Shown here piece after piece: positions 27,138 to 35,781 of a stretch of DNA of 64,000 bases; position 1 is the first letter of the stretch, and every line of letters begins with the position of its first letter. The position numbers and the translations under genes are program-made. The stretch lies in NCBI GenBank assembly GCA_963716685.1, contig CAVQTR010000003.1, forward strand, positions 1,612,001-1,676,000. The letters are read 5' to 3'. The notes beneath the pieces are model-generated. The model saw only the letters and a list, made by a program, of their open reading frames with translations. It was not told the DNA's origin and made no database searches. The DNA is from JALYXI01 sp963716685. Its GTDB lineage: Bacteria > Acidobacteriota > Terriglobia > Bryobacterales > Bryobacteraceae.

Positions 27138-29111
27138 TCACTGTGTCCGCAGCACATCGCTCGCGTCAGCTTCCCCAATCAAACGCTCCGCATCTTGCGC
27201 CAGCAGGAATCTCGCGGTAACCGCCTTCTCCGCCGCAGCCCGCACCGCCGCGACGTAACCCGCATGGGTGCCGTAACGCTCCTCCAATGAAAACCGGGGA
27301 TCGCTCGACTGTTCCCGCTCCGCCTTCGTTTTCGCGAACGGGATGTATCCGCCGTTCAGAGTGCACTGCTTCCCCTGATCGAACCCGCTCGCCGTCGGAT
27401 TCCATCCAAGATACGATCCCAACGGCGCCTGCGCCAGTACCGACCGTACTCCGCCGACGTCAATCCCGTCTGCGTCCACCATTGGAACCAGCGTCGGCAG
27501 CACGCCCTTTACAGCGGGCGGCTCCTTCGTAATGACACCGGACAAGTCGCCGTATCGAAACTCGCGTCCGAAATCGTAATCCATCAGCGCATTCACCTTC
27601 GGCTCCGGCGCGCCCAGGATTGCCGGGAAATGGATGGCCGCTTTCGTCGCCGCCGCCAGTTCCGCCCGGTCCAGCCGCGGGTACACGCTCTCCGGCATCT
27701 CCGCGCCCTTCGTCACCCATTCGATGAAATCAGCCGTCAGCGCCCGCATGGTGTCCGCTTCCGGATTCGGATTGGCCGCCAGCAGGCATCCGTTTGGCGC
27801 GGCCGCCGCTTTGGCGCTGAACCCGCCTCGGCCGCCGCCGTGCGTCGTACCCGGAAAGAAATACCGGCGCACATTGGCGGGCAGCGCCAGATCTGCCTTT
27901 GCGTCGGTACCTACCAGATCCGGCGATTCCCGCAAATACCAAAATTCCAGCGCGCCAAACGTCTCCATGATCTTCGGACACGTATTCGAGGCGCGGCATC
28001 GGTCGAGCAAGCCCGCTTTCGCCCGTCCGCGCGCTTTGTCCTGGTAATCGCTCCACCACACCACGCCATCGCTGCCGGGTTCGTTGGGACCCGCCGCGCC
28101 GCCGGGCACGGCGAAACGGAAGTTCAATGCCAGCTGCCTCGCCGCGATATGCGGATTTACCCCATCCCACACCATCCGCCCGCTTTCGTCCTGATTAAAA
28201 CCCAGGTTGATGTAGCTGCGGATGAAGTTCCCCGATTGCGAACTGCCGCGCGCGATCGCCCACCGGATCTGCCCGGCCAGCGGGTTCGCCGCTCCCGTCT
28301 CATCCTTCGCTCCGTAGCGCAGAAATGAATTCAAGTCCCGCGTGGCCGCATAGCCAATCCCCAGCACCAGCGGATCTTTCGCGGTGAAGGACAGCGTGTA
28401 TTCAAAGGTGGGATCAAAACCGTCCTTCGCGCAAATCCGGGACGGATCGGGCGTGCCGGGGAAGGGAACCGCGCCGCAGTCCGCGAACGCCCAGACGTCG
28501 CTCGCCACCGGTATCGGCGGAGCATCATGCGACGCCCGCTTTGTCAGACTCGCTTTGGCGGTATCGAGGGTCAGCGGCCGCTGATAAAACAGCGCTGTGT
28601 AAGGAGCCGTGCCGATCGAAAGCGTCTTCGAGCCCGCCGGCATGTTGATGAAGCGCTCGCTGACCGGACCGGTCAGGGGGGTGCCATCCGCGTTCTTTGC
28701 CACTGGTACGCGAATGGTCTGCGCTCCCGCGTTCGGCGTCAGATCGCCCTGCCATCCGCTCACCACGCTCACCATACCGTCAGTGCTGATCTCCGGCTCG
28801 CCGCGGCCGCGATTGGGTACGGTGTACATCATTACACCGTTCGCCTTCTTCATATCCACCGGTTTGGCGATGGCGAAAGTGGCCGTATACTCCACCATTC
28901 CACGCGCATTCCGCGGCGCCAGCGCCAGGTCCATGATGATGGCGTTGTGCCTGTCCTTCGGGTCCAGCTCGCCGGAGAAGTGGCCGTTGACTACTTCCAT
29001 TCCTCCTGCCGCGCCCTTGCGCTGCTCGATCACCAGCCGCGTCAGGCGCGCCTCCGCCGCCGAACCGCACAGCAGCATTGCCGCGCTCCACACCACCAGA
29101 CAATTCGTCAT
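27138..29111 (-). CDS. Exported alpha/beta hydrolase-domain protein (Abhydrolase_10 type)
   Basis: A 657-residue exported protein (signal LVVWSAAMLLCGSAAEA). It matches the large alpha/beta hydrolase-domain family common in Acidobacteria and proteobacterial soil isolates: a nucleophile elbow ARGSSQSGNF, a central HGGG near FPGTTHGGG, GCDRC-type cysteines (LLDRCRASNTCP) and a conserved C-terminal half with GSYLGWNPTASG and GKQCTLNGGYIPF. The protein likely cleaves an ester or amide outside the cytoplasm. Neighbouring GH95 and GH106 genes suggest de-esterification of a plant polymer, which is inference. Its upstream neighbour, the GH106 gene, ends 12 bases before it. Confidence 0.75.
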   Translation of the reverse strand: MTNCLVVWSAAMLLCGSAAEARLTRLVIEQRKGAAGGMEVVNGHFSGELDPKDRHNAIIMDLALAPRNARGMVEYTATFAIAKPVDMKKANGVMMYTVPNRGRGEPEISTDGMVSVVSGWQGDLTPNAGAQTIRVPVAKNADGTPLTGPVSERFINMPAGSKTLSIGTAPYTALFYQRPLTLDTAKASLTKRASHDAPPIPVASDVWAFADCGAVPFPGTPDPSRICAKDGFDPTFEYTLSFTAKDPLVLGIGYAATRDLNSFLRYGAKDETGAANPLAGQIRWAIARGSSQSGNFIRSYINLGFNQDESGRMVWDGVNPHIAARQLALNFRFAVPGGAAGPNEPGSDGVVWWSDYQDKARGRAKAGLLDRCRASNTCPKIMETFGALEFWYLRESPDLVGTDAKADLALPANVRRYFFPGTTHGGGRGGFSAKAAAAPNGCLLAANPNPEADTMRALTADFIEWVTKGAEMPESVYPRLDRAELAAATKAAIHFPAILGAPEPKVNALMDYDFGREFRYGDLSGVITKEPPAVKGVLPTLVPMVDADGIDVGGVRSVLAQAPLGSYLGWNPTASGFDQGKQCTLNGGYIPFAKTKAEREQSSDPRFSLEERYGTHAGYVAAVRAAAEKAVTARFLLAQDAERLIGEADASDVLRTQ

Positions 29112-29123
29112 GTTCCGCTCAGT

Positions 29124-31784
29124 CTATCGCGCCCTCAGGGTCACCGGTCCCAGCATTCCCGATGGCACGGGCTTTATCCCTTCCACGTCCTGCGGCGTGA
29201 ACCTTTCCGTATAGCGCAAATTCAGCAGCCGGTAATTCGGCGGGGATTCGCCAGCCATTACGTTCAGCGCGAGGTTTCCCACGGTCACCTGGATGTCGTT
29301 CGTGCCCGCATGCAGCAGGTTTGTGATGTCGACAGAGTACGGCGGCTTCCACACGCTGCCTGCCGCTTTTCCATTCACAGTCACTACGGCGGCTTCCCGC
29401 ACCGGACTATCAATCCAGGCTCGGAAACGCGCCTTGTCCGCACTGGCCACCGGTTTACCCGAGCCAAAATCCAGAATCACCTCATGAGCTCCGCCGAGAA
29501 ATCCTGCCGAAATGTCCAGAGTCTTCGAGTAAGTTGCCGTGCCCGAGTAATACCGCGTCGCTTCCCTGTCCGTCCATGAGCGCAGCCGTTCCATCGTCTC
29601 GACCGGTCCGTTCCCAAACTTAACCTGCCATCCCGAACTGATATCCATCGGCTTCCCCGAACCCGCCGCATGCGCCGGAACGGGTAATCTCAGATCGCAA
29701 AACACCAGTACGCGCGATTCATACGGCGCCAGATCCATGGCGACCGTCGTCTTCCCACCCGCAATGCTCGCCTCCGCACCGCTTGCCTTCCCGGTAAACG
29801 GATCCCACCAAGTCGCGCCAGCCCGATTGACGCGAAATGTCGCCGTCAAGCGCCGTGGCTGATTACCTGTGTTCGCCACAAAGTAGATGTCCGCCGAGTC
29901 CAGCTTCCGGTGAATGAACCCAATCTCGGGGGTTTTCGGTTCCAGCCGCATATCCGGTGTGAAGAAGCGTGAGACATCCTGCTCTCCGAGTGCATGACCC
30001 GCCGCGCCCGTGCCAGCAAACAGCCTCTTCGAGATTGCGGCCACCTCGGCCGAATCGCCCGCATCCCGCATCCCCGGAGCCAGGGACGGCACGCGTCCGG
30101 CTGCTAGCACTACGCCGCCCTTCTTCGCGAATGCCTCAATGCGCCGATAGGACTCCAGTCCAATCCGGTCGACATCCGGCAACACCAGCACGGCATGCTG
30201 CACGCCTGCCTTTTCGATCGCCTGATCGTCGATGAAGTCGAGGTTGAAGCCCGCGTCCAGAATGCGCGCGATCAGCGAATCGCCCAGCATCGATTCCACC
30301 TGCTGATTGATCGAGGTCCGGGCGCCGGCAGTAAAACGAGCCCATGCATCATCGGTCGGCAGGTAGAGCGCGACATCGTTGGCTGGCTTGCCCTGCCGCA
30401 GCAGAAAGCTGACGCGCTGCAGATAGCCGGCGACATCCGGCATCACCATGTACCAGGGATTGTGATCGTTGAATACCGCGGCCGCATAGAATCGCCATCC
30501 CGGCTCGCCCGCCTGCGGCGGCGAATACGGCCAGCCATGCCCAACCAGCTGATTGATCCCCTGCAGGAAATGCAGATCCGCCTCCGCCTTCATATCGAGC
30601 GGCGTGGCCGAAAATACTGGCGAGTGCAGCCACGTCCAGGTTTCGGACGAGGTCACCGCTTTCCCGTACAGGTGACTGGCGGACGAAGCCCACCGCGAAG
30701 TCGAGAACTTTTTCCATTCCCAGCCTTCGCCTTCCGGCAGATCCACCAGATCGTTGCTCGAAAGCCGGACTGGCGGCACTCCATATGTCTGGGACCGAAA
30801 CAGTGTCCCGTGCGCCCGCGCCCATTGCGTCAGAGGCGTCAGATAGTTCTCTTCCGAAAGCTCGGTCAGCGTCTCGCCCCAGTCGTGCCGGATTGCGTCG
30901 GTCTTCGGCCCGAAGTTTCCCGCCAGCGCCGGCAAATAGGGCGTCAGATCGTAGCCGCGTCTCCTGCGAAACTCGCTTAACAGATCGGGCGTCCAGTCCG
31001 CCGCGTACACTTCCAGACTGTCGCTGAAAACCGAGTACGGCGGATGCGCGGCGAGCGCCGCGATCAGTTTGTCCGCTACCAGGCGCAGGTGATCGTCAAT
31101 CGCTTTGCGGCTGTAATGATCCAGCACGAAACCCTCCGCGCCTACGGCAGCGCGTTTCACCTGCTGTCCCGTACGGCTGGAGATGAAGAACAGAGCCACG
31201 CGTCCCCGGGACATTTCCAGCCGCCTGCCGGTGGGATTCGGAACCTGCCGCACGCTTTCCGCGACGAAGGTTTTCCGGTCGCCATCCGCTACGAACACCG
31301 CTTCCAGTTTTTCCCCCGAAGAAATGTCCGGCACCGCCACCGAATGTTCGTCCGCCGCCAGCAACGCGCGCTCCACGCGCAGCCGTCCCGAAGCCTCATA
31401 CACCGGCACATGCGGCCCACCAAACGGCCACCCGCTGCCCAGCGTTATGTTCAGGCGCAGCCCCAGTTCGGCCGCCTTTTTCCCCGCGAAGCGCAGTCGG
31501 TTCAGATATTCCGGCGACAGATAGGGCAGCGTTTTGATGCCGTACGCCGGGTCGTCCAGCATCACCGGATACACCGGCTGTATTTCAAACCCGCCGATGC
31601 CCCCCTTCTTCATCGCAATCATCTCGCGCTCCAGTTCCGCCTCTGTTACGGCCGGGCCAAACCACCACCAGCGCATCATGATTCGCGAATCCGCGGGCGG
31701 GTTCTCGAACGATCGCCGTAGCGCTTCCGGAGTCTGTGCCACCGCCCACGCCGTCAAGGTTGCGAACAGAACAAGGAGTCGCAT
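29124..31784 (-). CDS. Glycoside hydrolase family 106-like (alpha-L-rhamnosidase)
   Basis: Exported 886-residue enzyme with a signal peptide (LLVLFATLTAWAVAQ). It shows the GH106 N-terminal pattern RSFENPPADSRIMMRWWWFGPAV, then MKKGGIGGFEIQPVYP, LNRLRFAGKKAAELGLRLNI and GSGWPFGGP, followed by the central TIM-barrel region with FSDSLEVYAADW and ITLTELSEENY-like segments, and a C-terminal galactose-binding-like jelly roll (about 740-880, WKPPYSVDITNLLHAGTNDI). These enzymes release alpha-L-rhamnose from pectin or plant glycosides. It is the first gene of the left-going row (GH106, hydrolase, cupin, GH95), with the divergent acetyltransferase only 48 bases away, so the promoter must lie in that gap. 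Confidence 0.9.
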   Translation of the reverse strand: MRLLVLFATLTAWAVAQTPEALRRSFENPPADSRIMMRWWWFGPAVTEAELEREMIAMKKGGIGGFEIQPVYPVMLDDPAYGIKTLPYLSPEYLNRLRFAGKKAAELGLRLNITLGSGWPFGGPHVPVYEASGRLRVERALLAADEHSVAVPDISSGEKLEAVFVADGDRKTFVAESVRQVPNPTGRRLEMSRGRVALFFISSRTGQQVKRAAVGAEGFVLDHYSRKAIDDHLRLVADKLIAALAAHPPYSVFSDSLEVYAADWTPDLLSEFRRRRGYDLTPYLPALAGNFGPKTDAIRHDWGETLTELSEENYLTPLTQWARAHGTLFRSQTYGVPPVRLSSNDLVDLPEGEGWEWKKFSTSRWASSASHLYGKAVTSSETWTWLHSPVFSATPLDMKAEADLHFLQGINQLVGHGWPYSPPQAGEPGWRFYAAAVFNDHNPWYMVMPDVAGYLQRVSFLLRQGKPANDVALYLPTDDAWARFTAGARTSINQQVESMLGDSLIARILDAGFNLDFIDDQAIEKAGVQHAVLVLPDVDRIGLESYRRIEAFAKKGGVVLAAGRVPSLAPGMRDAGDSAEVAAISKRLFAGTGAAGHALGEQDVSRFFTPDMRLEPKTPEIGFIHRKLDSADIYFVANTGNQPRRLTATFRVNRAGATWWDPFTGKASGAEASIAGGKTTVAMDLAPYESRVLVFCDLRLPVPAHAAGSGKPMDISSGWQVKFGNGPVETMERLRSWTDREATRYYSGTATYSKTLDISAGFLGGAHEVILDFGSGKPVASADKARFRAWIDSPVREAAVVTVNGKAAGSVWKPPYSVDITNLLHAGTNDIQVTVGNLALNVMAGESPPNYRLLNLRYTERFTPQDVEGIKPVPSGMLGPVTLRAR

Positions 31785-31832
31785 AATTCAGCCAGCGTAT
31801 CGCATCGCCGAATTGCGCTACCATCGTTCGCT

Positions 31833-32330
31833 ATGGATCTCGCGCGCCACGCCAACCTGGGCGACGCGCCCGCCATCGCCCGCATCTACAACGAAGGCAT
31901 AGCCGACCGCACATCTACATTCGAAACGCGCCCGCGCAGCTCCGTCGATATTGAAGCCTGGTTCGACGGCCGGCACCCGATCGTTGTGATCGAGCGTGAC
32001 TTCGAAGTGATCGCCTTTGCCGCCACGTCGAGTTACCGGCCGCGCGAATGCTACATCGGTATCGCGGAGTTCTCTGTCTATGTCGCACGCGAAGCCCGCG
32101 GTTCCGGCGCCGGTCGCGCCGCCATGATTTCGCTTATAACGGCCGCCGCCACTGCGGGATTCTGGAAGCTGGTTTCGCGCGTCTTCCCGGAAAACGAACC
32201 CAGTCTGCGACTGCTGCAATCGCTAGGCTTCCGCGAAGTCGGAACTTACCGCAACCACGGCCAGCTGGACGGCCGCTGGCGCGATGTGGTCATCGTGGAG
32301 CGTCTGCTGTCATCGCCGGCGGCGCTTTAA
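31833..32330 (+). CDS. GNAT N-acetyltransferase, phosphinothricin/arsinothricin type (ArsN1-like)
   Basis: A 165-residue cytoplasmic acetyl-CoA-dependent N-acetyltransferase. The N-terminal LARHANLGDAPAIARIYNEGIADRTSTFE and the C-terminal LQSLGFREVGTYRNHGQLDGRWRDVVIVERLL are typical of the Pat/ArsN1 group, which acetylates phosphinothricin, arsinothricin or methionine sulfoximine. The acetyl-CoA loop is ARGSGAGRA. Length is normal for the family. Its stop codon overlaps that of lutC on the opposite strand by 4 bases. It stands alone, so a general detoxification role is likely; exact substrate is inferred from family only. Confidence 0.85.
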   Translation: MDLARHANLGDAPAIARIYNEGIADRTSTFETRPRSSVDIEAWFDGRHPIVVIERDFEVIAFAATSSYRPRECYIGIAEFSVYVAREARGSGAGRAAMISLITAAATAGFWKLVSRVFPENEPSLRLLQSLGFREVGTYRNHGQLDGRWRDVVIVERLLSSPAAL

Positions 32331-32965
32331 CAAATGACGATCACTTCCAGCGTGCGCGGCCCGTGCACTCCCTTGATCCGCGTCATCTCGATATCGGAGG
32401 TTGCGGACGGGCCAGAGATAAAGGTAGTCACGCGCCCGCCCGAGTGCGCTAGAACCTGCGTGGCTTCCGGCACCGTTTCGTAGATCTGCTCCAGCCCCAC
32501 GAGACACAAATGGTAGTCGGGCACCAAGCTGAGCGCCCGCCGCCCCTGGTACGGCCCGTCCTGGAGCACAATCGTGCCCGTCCGCGCAATCGCGAGCGTG
32601 CAGCCGGTGATCACCCCGTCGGCCGCGTCGATTGCCTGGTAGCTCAGTTCGTGGTCCCAGACAAACTCAAAACCGTGCGGGAGCGACGTCTCCGGAAAAT
32701 CCCGCGGCACCACAATGCGCCGCTTTCCCCGCGCGTTCAGAGCGTTCGCGATCGTGTCTCCCACGTCGCCCGCCGCGCACGTATGCAGCACGCCATCGTA
32801 GTCATAGATCCGGTCGGCGAACAGCTCCAGCCGGCCCATTGCGTCCAGACTGCTTTCGCGCTGATAGTACCGCGCAATGGCTTCATATCCGGCCGCCACG
32901 TCCTCGGCCGCTCCGCCCGTGGCTGCCCGAACCTTCGCCAGAACCGCCGCCCGCGCGTCGTTCAT
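32327..32965 (-). CDS. lutC: Lactate utilization protein C (LUD domain)
   Basis: A 212-residue protein with the LUD domain of LutC/YkgG, part of the LutABC L-lactate dehydrogenase complex that oxidises lactate to pyruvate. Recognisable segments are IVVPRDFP, CTLAIARTGTIVL, RALSLVPDYHLCLV and ATSDIEMTRIKGVHGPRTLEVIV. The ATG at 32965 overlaps the lutB stop as ATGA, so it was chosen over a GTG nine codons upstream. It is the last gene of the lutA-lutB-lutC operon. Confidence 0.9.
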   Translation of the reverse strand: MNDARAAVLAKVRAATGGAAEDVAAGYEAIARYYQRESSLDAMGRLELFADRIYDYDGVLHTCAAGDVGDTIANALNARGKRRIVVPRDFPETSLPHGFEFVWDHELSYQAIDAADGVITGCTLAIARTGTIVLQDGPYQGRRALSLVPDYHLCLVGLEQIYETVPEATQVLAHSGGRVTTFISGPSATSDIEMTRIKGVHGPRTLEVIVIC

Positions 32966-34387
32966 ACCTCGCTGCTCCGCTGGCTCCACCACTCGCGGAA
33001 ACTCTGCTTCGGCACCGGCATCAGGTCTCGCACGGCGGTCCAGCCCGCCAGCATGCCGGGAAGGGAATCGATCACCCCGTCATGCTCGAACGGCTTCTGC
33101 CCAATCCGCGCCAGCTTCTGTCCAGTCTCGAGGCGCCCCGCGTCGCCGAAGAGAAATGCCGCCGCCTTCATCGCCACGCGCTCGGTGAGCGGAGCATGAC
33201 CCTCCGCCACCACCCGCCCGCGCAAATGAATCAGCACCTCCGGAATGTTGATCTTCACGGGGCAAACCTCATAGCACGCGCCACACAGTGACGACGCGTA
33301 CGGCAGTGACCGGGAATGCTCCATGCCCTGCAGCTGGGGTGTCAGAATCGCCCCGATCGGGCCGCCGTAGACCGAACCGTACGCATGCCCGCCGGTCTGG
33401 CGGTAGACGGGACACGCATTCAGACAGGCGCCGCAGCGGATGCACTGCAGCGTTTCGCGCGCTTCCTTATCGGCAAGCACCCGTGTGCGTCCGTTATCGA
33501 GCAGCACCACATGGAACTGCCGCGGACCGTCCCGATCCGCCACGCCGTTCCAGACGGAGTTATACGGGTTCATTCGCTCACCTGTTGCGGACCTCGGCAG
33601 CGTCTGGAGAAAGACTTCCAGATCCTGAAAGCGCGGAATCACCTTTTCGATTCCGACAAGGCTGATGAGCACCTGCGGCAGCGTTACGCACATGCGGCCG
33701 TTGCCTTCCGACTCGACCACGCACACGCCGCCTGTTTCCGCGATGGCGAAGTTCGCGCCGCTGATGCCGATCTTCACACGCAGGAACTTCTCGCGGAGAA
33801 ACGTGCGCGCCGCATCCGCCAAATCGCGCGGCTGATCGCCCAGCTCCGCGAGGCCCATCTTCTCCATGAAAATCTTCCGGATCTCCATGCGGTTCCGGTG
33901 CAGCGCGGGCACCACGATGTGCGACGGCTTATCTTCGCCCAGCTGGATAATCAGGTCCGCCAGATCGGTTTCATAGGGCGCAATGCCGGCCGCGATCAGG
34001 GCCTCATTCAGCCGCGTCTCGTCCGAGGTCATCGTCTTGACCTTGATGACTTCGCGTCTCGCCGTGCGAGTGGATGATACCAGTGATGATCGCGTTCGCC
34101 TCATCGGCATCGCGCGCCCAGTGCACCTGCCCGCCCGCTTTCAGACAATTGCGCTCGAACTCTTCGAGATACGCATCCAGATTGCGCAGCGTGTGTTCCT
34201 TGATGGCGCGCCCGGCTTCGCGCAGCTCCTCCCAGTCCGCCGTTTCGGCAACCAGCCGGCCACGCTTGGCACGGATTACGTCCGTCGCATGCCGCACGTT
34301 GCGGCGCAGCTGCGTATTCTTCAACAGCTCCTTCGCCGCTGCCGGAAAATCAGCCGCCTCAGCGGCGTGACCCACATACACGCTCAT
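32962..34387 (-). pseudogene. lutB: lutB, iron-sulfur lactate utilization protein B, split by a one-base frameshift
   Basis: Iron-sulfur protein of the LutABC lactate oxidation complex. The 5' part (34387 down to about 34064; SVYVGHAAEAADFPAAAKEL, RHATDVIRAKRGRLV, GGQVHWARDADEANAI) and the 3' part (from about 34064 to 32962; REVIKVKTMTSDETRLNEAL, PSHIVVPALHRNRMEIR) together make one full-length protein of about 475 residues, but they are in different frames. Removing one base near GCACGGCGAG restores HARREVIKVK and a continuous match. The 3' part carries two 4Fe-4S sites, CIRCGACLNACP and CGACYEVCP. As sequenced, translation from the ATG at 34387 ends at 34004 and the 3' part has no proper start. 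The start overlaps the lutA stop by 4 bases. A sequencing indel is more likely than true loss, because the motifs on both sides are intact. Confidence 0.85.
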
Positions 34388-35127
34388 TGCTCACCTGCCG
34401 TTTCCGTCTGCGCCAGAATTTCCGCGAGATGCATGGTGCGGACACCTGTTCTTTGCCGGTGCAGCGCGCCATAGATGTGCATCAGGCAGGAGTTGTCGCC
34501 CGCCGCGCACACTTCCGCTTTCGTCTCCAGCACGCTCTGGACTTTCCCGGAGAGCATGGCTGTCGATACCTCGGCGTTCTTGACGGCGAACGTCCCGCCG
34601 AAACCGCAGCACTGATCGCTGTCGCCGAGTTCCAGCAGCTGCAGGCCGCGCACATGGCGCAGCAGCCGCATCGGCTTGTCGCCCACCTTCAGGGTGCGCA
34701 GGGAATGGCAGGACGTATGGAACGTGCACGAGTGCGGATAGAAAGCGCCGACGTCTTCCACGCCCAGGCGGTCGATGAGCAGTTCGGAGAACTCGAAGAT
34801 GCGCGGCAGCAGTTCATCCACTTCACGCTGCACCTCGGCATCGCCGGTTTCGGCGGCCATCTTCGGGTAATGATCCCGAATCATCGCCACGCAGGAGGCG
34901 GACGGAATACAGATGGTTTCCACCCCGCGAAACACATCCAGAAACTTTCGCATCAGCGGCATCGCGTCGCGCTGATAGCCGGTGTTGTAATGCATTTGCC
35001 CGCAGCACGTCTGCGCGCGTCGGAACTCCACGGTATGGCCCAGCCGCTCCAAAACCGCGACGACTGCCTTTCCGGTCTCCGGGAACAACGTATCGTTATA
35101 ACAGGTGATGAACAGTGAAATGAGCAG
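34384..35127 (-). CDS. lutA: Lactate utilization protein A (Fe-S oxidoreductase, CCG domains)
   Basis: First gene of lutABC; the product carries two cysteine-rich CCG domains (TCCGQMHYNTGY and QCCGFGGTFAVK) plus CSCTFHTSC-like cysteines that bind iron-sulfur clusters. The start is unusual. A TTG at 35088 would remove the conserved N-terminal LFITCYNDTLFPETG, which is clearly encoded upstream in frame. The only in-frame starts that keep it are CTG (35127, with GGAG 10 bases before it) or ATT. Alternatively, an ATG at 35149 in the next frame gives MRTES, which joins the conserved stretch if one A is removed from the AAA run at 35133-35135. A sequence indel is therefore suspected. The stop overlaps lutB as ATGA. 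Confidence 0.87.
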   Translation of the reverse strand: MLISLFITCYNDTLFPETGKAVVAVLERLGHTVEFRRAQTCCGQMHYNTGYQRDAMPLMRKFLDVFRGVETICIPSASCVAMIRDHYPKMAAETGDAEVQREVDELLPRIFEFSELLIDRLGVEDVGAFYPHSCTFHTSCHSLRTLKVGDKPMRLLRHVRGLQLLELGDSDQCCGFGGTFAVKNAEVSTAMLSGKVQSVLETKAEVCAAGDNSCLMHIYGALHRQRTGVRTMHLAEILAQTETAGEQ

Positions 35128-35195
35128 CGCTGTTTGACTCCGTTCTCATCGTAGCCGACCCCGCGCTGCGGGACGGCTGAGTGCTGCGAGGCGGA

Positions 35196-35272
35196 TGGTC
35201 GGGGCGGCGAGATTCGAACTCACGACCCCCTGCGCCCAAGGCAGGTGCGCTACCAGGCTGCGCTACGCCCCG
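35196..35272 (-). tRNA. tRNA-Pro (anticodon TGG)
   Basis: A complete 77-base cloverleaf on the - strand, including an encoded 3' CCA. The acceptor stem pairs CGGGGCG with CGCCCCG, the D stem is GCGC, the anticodon stem is CCTGC/GCAGG around the loop CTTGGGC (anticodon TGG, about 35236-35238), and the T arm is GTGAG/CTCGC around TTCGAAT. It lies about 70 bases upstream of lutA on the same strand; no integrase or direct repeat of its 3' end was seen nearby. Confidence 0.97.
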
Positions 35273-35555
35273 ACTTTCTACATCCTAAGCCGCTTTTTAC
35301 GCCAGGGCAACTGCTGTTCAGAGCCACCGTGCTGAAACCATGGAAGGCGCCGACGCTCGCCTGCAAACCTTTCCAGCATTTTGAGCTCACAAATCATGAC
35401 TTGCGACGGCCGCGTAGGGACCGAAACTGGACGCCGACTCGTTCACTGCAGCGGCCCATGCTGGATTCCTGCAGCACGCTAATTTCGAAGTAGCTCCAGA
35501 GTATGCAAACAACGACGACGATCCAAAAAGAATAATCTCGGTGATCACTTTTTGT

Positions 35556-35585
35556 TTGACTCAGCCCCGCGTTTGTGATTAACAT
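35556..35585 (+). promoter_or_regulatory. Putative sigma70 promoter of the ureide-uptake operon
   Basis: TTGACT (35556-35561; five of six bases) and TAACAT (35580-35585; four of six) are 18 bp apart. The predicted start of transcription at about 35592 leaves a leader of roughly 190 bases before the receptor ATG at 35782. A dyad overlaps the predicted start. Confidence 0.4.
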
Positions 35586-35616
35586 TGCAACTTCAGCTGT
35601 AAGGCTGAACCTGCAA
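35585..35616. repeat. Inverted repeat overlapping the predicted transcription start
   Basis: TTGCA (35585-35589) pairs with TGCAA (35612-35616) and TTCAGC (35592-35597) pairs with GCTGAA (35604-35609), separated by a 2x2 internal loop and a six-base apical loop. Eleven perfect pairs in 32 bases placed at the predicted +1 suggest an operator for a dimeric regulator, or a hairpin at the head of the leader RNA. Confidence 0.45.
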
Positions 35617-35781
35617 TCTAGGTCCCCAACGATTCCGAACGCCCGCCGAATCTGGCGCGGCTCGGAGCGGTCTTCGTAGACCAATTCGTACTGCTGCACC
35701 AGTGACCGGCTTCGATGGGACTCGGACCTGCTGATTGAATCGCAATTTGTCGCTTTTCATTAGCAAAAACGAGGGGATCTC

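Larger units (their letters stand above)
35273..35781. other. Intergenic region between tRNA-Pro and the receptor operon
   Basis: About 500 bases with no gene that I can support. It is notably richer in A/T than the flanks and holds the promoter-like pair at 35556-35585, the dyad at 35585-35616 and, just before the next ATG, a GAGGGG ribosome-binding site (35771-35776). A GTG-started - strand frame of 101 codons (35394-35699) crosses it but has no ribosome-binding site and no recognisable domain. Confidence 0.6.

Noticed and set aside
32962..34387. Programmed +1 ribosomal frameshifting in lutB
   Set aside because: No slippery sequence or downstream RNA structure is visible; lutB is not known to be recoded, and similar breaks occur in unrelated genes in the window.
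35196..35272. tRNA-Pro as an attachment site for a mobile element
   Set aside because: No integrase, transposase or repeat of the tRNA 3' end was seen on either side.
35394..35699. 101-codon - strand frame with one hydrophobic segment between tRNA-Pro and the receptor
   Set aside because: GTG start without a ribosome-binding site, and it covers the promoter and dyad; not enough to call a gene.
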